NCBI GenBank assembly: GCA_014377495.1
Contig: JACMPN010000099.1
Coordinates: forward strand, 1-18,502
Source: Candidatus Sericytochromatia bacterium
GTDB lineage: Bacteria > Cyanobacteriota > Sericytochromatia > JACMPN01
Length of the DNA stretch: 18,502 nucleotides
Direction of reading: 5' to 3'
How positions within the stretch are numbered: position 1 is the stretch's first letter; the number at the start of each line of letters is the position of its first letter. Both the position numbers and the translations under genes were made by a program. The notes beneath the pieces were generated by a model. The model made no database searches. It had not been told where the DNA came from and saw only the letters and a list, made by a program, of their open reading frames with translations. Shown here in pieces: positions 12,854-18,502 of this stretch.

Positions 12854-14410
12854 GTGTCCATCCTCAGAGCCGCTTCCTGGATCGCCGTCCTCACCCTGGC
12901 CAGCAAGGTCGTCGCCTATGGCCGCGATGCGACCATGGCCCACCTGTTCGGGGCCACGGGGATCACCGATGCCTATGCCATCGCCTACACGTTGCCGGGT
13001 TTTGCCCTGGTCATGCTGGGCGGGCTGAACGGCCCGTTCCATTCCGCCGTGGTCAGCATCCTCGGCCGCTACGACGACGAGGCCGAGCGCCGGACGATCC
13101 TGGAGACCCTGGCCGTGATCACGGCCGTGTCGATGGGCATCCTCTCGGTGATCGGCATCTGGGCGACGCCGACCCTCGTCCGCATGATGGCGCCGAATCT
13201 GCCGCCCGCATCGATGGCGATGACCATCTCGATGACGCAGATCATGTTCCCGATGTTCTTTCTGGCCGGGCTGATCGGCATCTCCTACGGGGTCTTGAAC
13301 CTCCGCCAGCAGTACACCCTGCCCTCGCTCAGTCCGGCGATCGCCTCGCTGACGATCATCATCGCCATGGTGGCCTGGGGGCACAGCGTCGGCCCCCTGA
13401 TCCTCGCCTGGGCCACCCTGGTCGGGGCGGTGGGCCAGTTGCTGATGCAACTCATCCCGCTGGCCAAGGGCTGGCGGCCCGCCCGCATCCAGTTCGCCTG
13501 GCGGCATCTCGGCGTCAGGTCTGCCCTGCACCTGATCGTGCCGGCAGCCCTCAGCTCGACCATCGGCCAGGCGATCATCCTCGTGCACACCTTTTTCGCC
13601 TCGGGCCTGCCGGAAGGCTCCTGGGCGGCTGTGAACTACGCCAACCGCCTGCAGCAATTGCCCCTGGGCACCCTGCTCACGGCCGTCCTCGTGCCGATGC
13701 TGCCGATCCTCACCAAAGCCGCCCAGGTGTCGGACAATCACGCGGAGCTGCGCCGACACACCAATCAGGGACTGCGCTCCTTGATCGTGATGACCTTCCC
13801 CCTGGCGATCCTGCTCAGCACGATGGCCCAGCCCATCATCCGGGTCCTCTTCCAGCGGGGGGCCTTCGATGGCGAGGCGACCCTGATCACCGGGCAGATC
13901 CTGGCCATTCTGAATCTGAGTTTGATGGCCTATGCCCTGCGTGACCTGCTCGTCCGGGTCTTTTACGCCCTGGGCGATTCAAAGATCCCGTTCTACACGA
14001 GCTTTGTCTCGGTTGTCCTGGTGGCCGTGCTCGATTACTTCCTGATCCCCTGGCTGGGCGATTGCGGCGTGGCGGCGACGACGACCCTGGTCACCTTCGC
14101 CAACATGGGCCTCCTCGGCTGGCTGCTGCGGCGGCGGATCGGCCGCATCGTCGAGACCGAGACCTGGCGCTGCCTCGGCATGGTCGGGATCGCCAGCGTG
14201 CCCCTCCTCATTGGCGGATTCCTGCTGGCACACCTGTCGAACGGCCTGTCCAGCCTGTGGACCCTGATCGGGCTGAGTGCCGGCGGGAGCCTGTTGGGCG
14301 CCGTCTATGTCGGTTTGCTGCTCTGGTTCAAACTGCCCGAAGCCAGCAGCCTGCTCGCCAGATTGCAAAGCAAGTTGCGCAGCCGGAAAGCCGCCCGGCC
14401 GGCGGGTTAG
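12854..14410 (+). CDS. murJ: Lipid II flippase MurJ (MviN)
   Basis: This is a 518-residue polytopic membrane protein of the MOP superfamily. It flips the peptidoglycan precursor lipid II across the cytoplasmic membrane. I can follow about 14 hydrophobic segments. Family marks include the N-terminal RAASWIAVLTLASKVVAYGR, GGLNGPFHSAVVSIL at the end of the second segment, SYGVLNLRQQYTLPSLSPA, NYANRLQQLPLG, and RVLFQRGAFD followed by YALRDLLVRVFYALGDSKIP. These are typical of MurJ, not of the related O-antigen flippases. The start is GTG at 12854, 33 nt after gmhB; its ribosome binding site is poor, so translation may be coupled. It ends the operon, and a convergent gene ends 28 nt away. Confidence 0.93.
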   Translation: MSILRAASWIAVLTLASKVVAYGRDATMAHLFGATGITDAYAIAYTLPGFALVMLGGLNGPFHSAVVSILGRYDDEAERRTILETLAVITAVSMGILSVIGIWATPTLVRMMAPNLPPASMAMTISMTQIMFPMFFLAGLIGISYGVLNLRQQYTLPSLSPAIASLTIIIAMVAWGHSVGPLILAWATLVGAVGQLLMQLIPLAKGWRPARIQFAWRHLGVRSALHLIVPAALSSTIGQAIILVHTFFASGLPEGSWAAVNYANRLQQLPLGTLLTAVLVPMLPILTKAAQVSDNHAELRRHTNQGLRSLIVMTFPLAILLSTMAQPIIRVLFQRGAFDGEATLITGQILAILNLSLMAYALRDLLVRVFYALGDSKIPFYTSFVSVVLVAVLDYFLIPWLGDCGVAATTTLVTFANMGLLGWLLRRRIGRIVETETWRCLGMVGIASVPLLIGGFLLAHLSNGLSSLWTLIGLSAGGSLLGAVYVGLLLWFKLPEASSLLARLQSKLRSRKAARPAG

Positions 14411-14438
14411 TCCGGACCGAGGCGGCCCCCGTCCCGAC

Positions 14439-14882
14439 TCAGGGCATCCCGGGCAACGCCAGTTGCTCCACCTCGTCAGCTTCTTTGCCCTTGGCCTCGG
14501 CACCCAGCCCCTGTTCCAGGATGCGGTCGGTAATCTCCTCCAGGTGCTCGTTCAGCAAATCCGATAGCTGCACGTACGCTGGCCACAGGGTCTCGTCCAC
14601 AAACCGCCTGGATACCTTGACCATCACCGTCGTGTGCCGCTGCCCCTTGATCCGATAGGGACTGAGACCATAGCGGCGGGCCAGGGCGAGAAAGATCTTG
14701 CGCTGCCACAGATTGGTCAGTTGGAATTTGAAGGCGATCGGCGGATCTTCTGAATCGAGTTGTTTGATCCGTTCGATGAGCCGCCGACGGGCTTCCTCGG
14801 CGGCCAACTTCTCACCACCGGCAGCACCGGCAGCCAGCGCCTCCACCAGGGCGAGACGTTCAAGGAGCTTGGTTTCGTCCAC
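14439..14882 (-). CDS. Conserved-looking hypothetical protein
   Basis: This is a 147-residue protein, with no signal peptide or membrane segment. The N-terminal 45 residues are a charged helix (LLERLALVEALAAG, AAEEARRRLIERI). A compact core follows with patterns that look conserved rather than random: FQLTNLWQRKIFLALARRYG, then SPYRIKGQRHTTVMVKVSRR, FVDETLWPAYVQLSDLLNEH and LEEITDRIL. The tail is acidic. I do not recognise the family. The start at GTG 14882 has a GGGAG 8 nt upstream; the open frame reaches 14924 and beyond but lacks such a site. It converges on murJ, with 28 nt between the stops and no clear terminator there. Confidence 0.72.
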   Translation of the reverse strand: MDETKLLERLALVEALAAGAAGGEKLAAEEARRRLIERIKQLDSEDPPIAFKFQLTNLWQRKIFLALARRYGLSPYRIKGQRHTTVMVKVSRRFVDETLWPAYVQLSDLLNEHLEEITDRILEQGLGAEAKGKEADEVEQLALPGMP

Positions 14883-15185
14883 GGTTCGCCCTCCCACGGC
14901 GCATGTCCATCGGATGGTGCGCAAGTCCGGACCCGCTTCCAGGTTAACCGGCGAGACCCTTGGCTGAAATGCCTTTGACCGACGGGCCGGCCGCCAGTGG
15001 CCGATGCTCGCCAGCCGCCCGAGGTCCGCCCTGACCGGGGAGACCGAGTGACAAAGGGACCTTGTCGCCGAGTGCCGACGGGTTCCCCTGCCAGGACCGC
15101 GGCGGGTATGAGTTGGGTAGACCGGATTGTAACAAGGAACTTTTCGGGCGTTTCAAGGGAGATGTATGTTGGCGCCTGAGTCTCC
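14883..15185. other. Intergenic stretch without a recognisable gene
   Basis: I compared both strands with the conserved cores of RNase P RNA, SRP RNA, tmRNA and tRNAs as I remember them and found no match. A short GCCGGCC/GGCC hairpin lies near 14985-15005. Frames that stay open here look like chance products of high GC. It should hold the promoter of the minus-strand gene starting at 14882. Confidence 0.3.
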
Positions 15186-15385
15186 CAGTTGGACGACTAC
15201 CTGTACCAACTGGGCAGCATCTACGGCGAACAGCGGCACCCGAAATCGGCAGCGCAGTATCTGGACGACTGGACAAGTGCACGCTCAGGGCCTTTCAACC
15301 GCTCTGAAGCCAGGTAGAGACGAGCAAGGGCCAACTCGGAATGATCGCTAACCTGCAACTGGCCGAGCGCCACCTGTCCGAGTAG
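15186..15385 (+). pseudogene. Degraded gene remnant with TPR-like helical pieces
   Basis: Two short pieces look like former protein. In one frame, 15186-15260 reads QLDDYLYQLGSIYGEQRHP then KSAAQYLDDW, a paired-helix pattern like a tetratricopeptide repeat. In another frame, about 15326-15385 reads KGQLGMIANLQLAERHLSE and ends with a stop. A stop at 15177 blocks the first piece upstream, and stops separate the two. No start codon or ribosome binding site fits. The similarity to TPR proteins is only in pattern, so this call is tentative. Confidence 0.4.
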
Positions 15386-15424
15386 TTTTGCCGCAACGCA
15401 TGGTGCGAAAACGCCCGCTCCGGA

Positions 15425-16807
15425 TCACGTGACGATCGGCACGTGTCCGTCGCTCGGCAGCCGCAACAGCCGGCGGACCCGCAGGGCCATCAGGACGGCC
15501 ACGATCGCCAGGCCCGCACACAGGCCGGCCCAGACGCCGACAGGTCCCCAGGACGTGTGGAACGCCAGGACGTACGCCGTCGGCACCCCGATCAGCCAGT
15601 AGCCGACCGTGCCGACGATCATCGGGACCCGGGTGTCGGAGAGACCCCGGAGGATGGACGTCCCCGCCACCTGCGCCCCGTCAAAGACCTGGAAGAGAGC
15701 CGCCATCAGCAGCAATCGGGTCCCCAAGGCGATGACGGCCGCATCCGGCGTGTAGAGACGCAGCAGGGTCTCAGGCACGCTGACGAAGAGGATGGCGCAG
15801 GCGCTCATGAACCCCAGGGTGACCAGGTAGGTGGCGGTGCTGGCATGCCGCACCCGGGCGATTTCACCGGCACCGAGGTGCTGGCCCACCCGGATAGCGC
15901 CGGCCAGGCTGACTCCCAGGGCAACCATAAAGGTGGTGGAGGCGATGTTCAGCGTCACCTGATGGGCCGCCAGGGCTGTGGGCCCGAGCCAGCCCATCAT
16001 CACGGCCGCAAAGGAAAACAGGCCCAGTTCGAGGCCCAGTTGCGTCCCGATCGGGGCGCCCAGGCGCAACAGGTGGCTGATGATCGCCCAATCGGGACGG
16101 AGGTGGCGACGCCGAAAGGGCTGCTGGCCCGCAATGAGATAGACGATGATGGCCAGGCACATCACCCAGCGAACGGTCGTCGTCGCCCATCCAGTGCCAA
16201 CAGCCCCCATGGCCGGGATCCAGCCCGAGACCCCGTAGATCAGACAGCTGTTGGCGGCGATGTTGGCGAGCAGGCCGAGGCCGGTGATCACCATCGGGGC
16301 CCGGGCCTGGTCGATGCCTTCGAGGTACTGCCGGCACGTCATGAAGGCGAACTGCGGCGTCACCCCCCAGGCCAGAGCCCAGAGGAACTCGCCGCAGAGG
16401 TGCGAGACGCCCGGATCCTGCCCGAGGGCCAAGGCAATGCGCCCGCCGATCAAACTGGTGACGACGACCGGGATGCTGCCGAGCAGGGCCAGCCACAGTC
16501 CCTGCATCAGGACCAGGCGGGAGCGCTCAGGATCGCCGGCCCCGAAAGCCTGACTGATCAGCGGGGTCATGGCAAAGATTACGCCTGAGCAGACGATGAG
16601 AAAGAACATGTGGATGGCCGCACCGAGGCCGATGGCCGCCAGGGCCTGGGCGCCGAGGGGCCCGACCATCATCGTGTCGACCACGGTCATCCCCACCTGC
16701 CCCAGCTGGCTCAGGATGATCGGTCCGGCCAGGGGCAGCAGGTGGCGCAGTTCCTGACGGAGCGGATGGTCGGCAGGACTGACCTGCGGCGTGGATGTCG
16801 GCAACAT
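15425..16807 (-). CDS. MATE-family multidrug/Na+ or H+ antiporter (NorM-like)
   Basis: This is a 460-residue polytopic membrane protein with 12 hydrophobic segments in two similar halves. It has the NorM-type marks: LPLAGPIILSQLGQVGMTVV then DTMMVGPLGAQALAAIGLG at the N-terminus, and TPLISQAFGAGDPER after segment 2. The second half has LGLELGLFSFAAVMMGWLG, then ALAAHQVTLNIAS, and AIRVGQHLGAG. MATE transporters export cationic compounds in exchange for Na+ or H+. The ATG at 16807 lacks a ribosome binding site; a TATACT hexamer lies 11 nt upstream, which would give a nearly leaderless mRNA. It is divergent from the quinone reductase gene, with 142 nt between. Substrates are unknown. Confidence 0.9.
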   Translation of the reverse strand: MLPTSTPQVSPADHPLRQELRHLLPLAGPIILSQLGQVGMTVVDTMMVGPLGAQALAAIGLGAAIHMFFLIVCSGVIFAMTPLISQAFGAGDPERSRLVLMQGLWLALLGSIPVVVTSLIGGRIALALGQDPGVSHLCGEFLWALAWGVTPQFAFMTCRQYLEGIDQARAPMVITGLGLLANIAANSCLIYGVSGWIPAMGAVGTGWATTTVRWVMCLAIIVYLIAGQQPFRRRHLRPDWAIISHLLRLGAPIGTQLGLELGLFSFAAVMMGWLGPTALAAHQVTLNIASTTFMVALGVSLAGAIRVGQHLGAGEIARVRHASTATYLVTLGFMSACAILFVSVPETLLRLYTPDAAVIALGTRLLLMAALFQVFDGAQVAGTSILRGLSDTRVPMIVGTVGYWLIGVPTAYVLAFHTSWGPVGVWAGLCAGLAIVAVLMALRVRRLLRLPSDGHVPIVT

Positions 16808-16818
16808 GATGAAGCGTC

Positions 16819-16824
16819 AGTATA
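16819..16824 (-). promoter_or_regulatory. Possible -10 box of the MATE gene
   Basis: On the minus strand, TATACT (within TTGTATACTGACG) lies 11 nt before the ATG at 16807. It matches the sigma-70 -10 consensus at 5 of 6 positions. No good -35 is visible 17 nt upstream. Transcription from it would begin only a few bases before the start codon. Confidence 0.35.
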
Positions 16825-16903
16825 CAAGGCGTCACCACGCCTTCCGGCCTTTGGCTTTTGCCGGAGCGCCTTTGCCGTTACGATTCCTCCCGCAGTGGAC
16901 ACG

Positions 16904-16922
16904 CCTCGCCCGGTTGGCGAGG
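16904..16922. repeat. Palindromic hairpin between divergent MATE and reductase genes
   Basis: CCTCGCC (16904-16910) and GGCGAGG (16916-16922) are perfectly complementary around a 5-nt loop. It lies 28 nt before the reductase ATG and 97 nt before the MATE start. An operator shared by both genes or a leader hairpin would fit the position. Confidence 0.4.
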
Positions 16923-16949
16923 GGTGACCGGGTAAGTGAGGGGTAGACG

Positions 16950-17888
16950 ATGGCACAGTTTGCAGCAGAGCAGGCACAGGACGGCAGTTTTGTCCGGCAG
17001 CAGGATGCGTTTCGCGATTGGGTCACCGCCGACGGCAGTTCCGGCTACCCGGCCGAGGCGGGCCGTTACCACCTTTATGTGTCCTGGGCCTGCCCATGGG
17101 CCCACCGGACGATCATCGCCCGCCGGTTGCTCAAGCTGGAAAACGTCATCGGCATGACGGCCGTCGATCCCGTACGGGACGACCGTGGCTGGGCGTTTCG
17201 GGATGGCGACGGCTTTTCCCGTGACCCGATCAACGGCTTTGCATTCCTGAGCGAAGCCTATCTGGCGACGGATCCGGAGTTCGAAGCCAGCCGCTATACC
17301 GTGCCCGTGCTCTGGGATACGCAGACAAAACGCATCGTCAGCAACTCGGACGACGACATCATGCGCATGTTCGAGACGGCGTTCGCCGCCTTTGCCGACA
17401 CGGGCATCGACCTGTGTCCACCAGCCCTGCGCCCGGAGATCGATCGCCTCAACGAGGTGATTTACGAAACGGTCAACGATGGCGTATATCGGGCCGGCTT
17501 CGCCGACTCGCAGGCCGCCTACGAAGCGGCGGCCTATCGCCTGTTTGAATCGCTCGATGACCTGGACCGCCGGCTGGCTGACCGGCGCTATCTCCTGGCC
17601 GGTCACCCCGTCGAAACCGATTGGCGTCTTTTTGTGACCCTCATCCGGTTCGATGCCGTCTATTACGTCCATTTCAAGTGCAATTTGCGGCGCATTGCCG
17701 ACTATCCGCACCTGTGGGGCTATCTGCGGGATCTCTACCAGGTAGCAGGCGTTGCCGAGACGGTGAAAATGGACCAGATCAAGCGGCACTACTACGTTAC
17801 GCACGACGACATCAACCCGACCCGGATCGTCCCCATCGGCCCTCGCCTGGACCTGTCGGCACCCCACGGCCGAGAGGCCCTGCCGTAA
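16950..17888 (+). CDS. yqjG: Glutathionyl-hydroquinone reductase (Xi-class GST)
   Basis: This is a 312-residue cytoplasmic enzyme that reduces glutathionyl-hydroquinones to free hydroquinones with release of glutathione, a step in quinone repair and detoxification. The N-terminal thioredoxin-like domain has GRYHLYVSWACPWAHRT with the catalytic C48. The C-terminal helical domain has DWRLFVTLIRFDAVYYVHFK and the closing HYYVTHDDINPTRIVPIGP, both hallmarks of the class. The motif after the cysteine is CPWA, as expected. Length fits the family (about 310-330). GAGGGG lies 6 nt before the ATG. A hairpin precedes it. The presence of this enzyme implies that the cell has glutathione or a similar thiol. 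Confidence 0.93.
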   Translation: MAQFAAEQAQDGSFVRQQDAFRDWVTADGSSGYPAEAGRYHLYVSWACPWAHRTIIARRLLKLENVIGMTAVDPVRDDRGWAFRDGDGFSRDPINGFAFLSEAYLATDPEFEASRYTVPVLWDTQTKRIVSNSDDDIMRMFETAFAAFADTGIDLCPPALRPEIDRLNEVIYETVNDGVYRAGFADSQAAYEAAAYRLFESLDDLDRRLADRRYLLAGHPVETDWRLFVTLIRFDAVYYVHFKCNLRRIADYPHLWGYLRDLYQVAGVAETVKMDQIKRHYYVTHDDINPTRIVPIGPRLDLSAPHGREALP

Positions 17889-17901
17889 CCAGGGCGACTC
17901 G

Positions 17902-17917
17902 CCAGGCAACGGCCTGG
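17902..17917 (+). terminator. Short hairpin after the quinone reductase gene
   Basis: CCAGGC-aacg-GCCTGG is a perfect 6-bp stem with a 4-nt loop, 13 nt after the stop at 17888. No T-tract follows. It may be a weak terminator or mRNA-stabilising end. Confidence 0.35.
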
Positions 17918-17956
17918 TGTCGGCGTATGTACGTGGCTTGAAGGAGATTGCGTCCC

Positions 17957-18502
17957 ATGAAGCTCCGCTCCGAAAACGCGAAAATGCTGGCAGGCGACCT
18001 TTATCTCGCCTCAGATCCCGAGTTGGTCCTCGCACGGCGTCAGGCACGACGGCTGACCCGGCAGTATAACGAGACGGCCGCCGACGAGACGGACGAACGC
18101 CAACGCCTGCTGCAGGACCTGTTCGGCCATGTGGGCGCCCGCATTGAGATCGAGCCACCGTTTCGCTGCGAGTATGGCAGCAACATCTCCCTCGGAGACG
18201 GCGTCTATTTGAACTTTGACTGCGTCATCCTCGATTGTGCCGCTGTGCGCCTCGGGAACAACGTCGCGTGTGGTCCCGGCGTCCATATCTATGCCGCCAC
18301 CCATCCGTTGACGGCGGACATCCGAGTCCAGGGGCCCGAATTGGCGAAACCGGTGACGATCGGGAACAACGTCTGGATCGGAGGCAGGGCCGTCATCTGT
18401 CCGGGTGTGACCATCGGCGACAACACGACAATCGGGGCCGGCAGCGTCGTGACCCGGGACGTCCCGGCCAATGTCCTCGCCGCCGGCAATCCGTGCCGGG
18501 TC
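17957..18502 (+). CDS. maa: Maltose O-acetyltransferase-type acetyltransferase (3' end cut)
   Basis: The window holds 182 codons and ends within the family's closing AAGNPCRV motif, so only a few residues are missing. The N-terminal helical Mac domain (MLAGDLYLASDPELVLAR and ARRLTRQYNE) is followed by a left-handed parallel beta-helix of hexapeptide repeats (ISLGDGVYLNFDCVILD, VRLGNNVACGPGVHIYAA, VTIGNNVWIGGRAVICPG). The catalytic histidine is H116 in ATHPL. Enzymes of this type (Maa, LacA, NodL) acetylate sugars with acetyl-CoA in the cytoplasm; NodL-like members act on glycan precursors. The exact sugar is unknown. AAGGAG lies 10 nt before the ATG. It follows the reductase gene by 68 nt. 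Confidence 0.9.
   Translation, partial: MKLRSENAKMLAGDLYLASDPELVLARRQARRLTRQYNETAADETDERQRLLQDLFGHVGARIEIEPPFRCEYGSNISLGDGVYLNFDCVILDCAAVRLGNNVACGPGVHIYAATHPLTADIRVQGPELAKPVTIGNNVWIGGRAVICPGVTIGDNTTIGAGSVVTRDVPANVLAAGNPCRV

Noticed and set aside
11143..13759. Long minus-strand open frames over GT9, gmhB and murJ
   Set aside because: Their products are Asp/Gly/Gln/His-rich with no domains; the plus-strand genes are certain.
14925..15185. Structural RNA gene (RNase P, tmRNA, SRP)
   Set aside because: None of the conserved core sequences I know is present on either strand.
15424..15433. ATCACGTGAC near the MATE stop as a second parS
   Set aside because: It keeps only the central CACGTG and a few more bases; outer arm bases do not match.

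Overview
The window is a GC-rich bacterial chromosomal segment of about 18.5 kb. Its envelope genes point to a diderm (Gram-negative-type) organism: a heptose-bisphosphate phosphatase, a family 9 glycosyltransferase, the lipid II flippase MurJ, an L,D-transpeptidase, a lipoprotein and a nucleotide-sugar dehydrogenase. A near-perfect parS centromere site at 10394-10409 marks it as chromosomal and probably on the origin side. I cannot fix the taxon. The GGLNGPFHSA segment of MurJ reminds me of cyanobacteria and their non-photosynthetic relatives, but that is a weak hint. I see no tRNA, rRNA, CRISPR array or intact mobile element.

Left part (1-4400). An aldehyde dehydrogenase gene survives only as three collinear pieces. 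A minus-strand operon follows, encoding two membrane proteins that each carry a four-cysteine zinc ribbon at the N-terminus; the second is an M23 (LytM) peptidase. Upstream of it lie an AT-rich island, a long inverted repeat, a YkuD L,D-transpeptidase and an internally deleted IS630-type transposase.

Middle (4400-10100). This holds a small cytoplasmic SH3b-like protein, a lipoprotein with a 21-bp tandem repeat flanked by two copies of a 21-nt motif, a very small membrane protein with a strong ribosome binding site, and a UDP-GlcNAc 6-dehydrogenase. A minus-strand pair follows: an FAD-dependent oxidoreductase and a VOC-fold protein. The same small hairpin sequence lies on both sides of this pair.

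Intergenic hub (10105-10608). Between the divergent FAD gene and the glycosyltransferase operon lie two gapless copies of an 86-nt hairpin element, 162 nt apart. Next come the parS site and three copies of a 9-nt motif. This is the most unusual part of the window.

Right part (10600-18502). A plus-strand operon encodes glycosyltransferase 9, an acidic protein of unknown function, GmhB and MurJ; together they suggest heptose/LPS and peptidoglycan precursor work. A conserved hypothetical gene converges on it. A degraded gene remnant, a MATE transporter, a glutathionyl-hydroquinone reductase and a maltose-O-acetyltransferase-type enzyme cut by the window edge complete the region.
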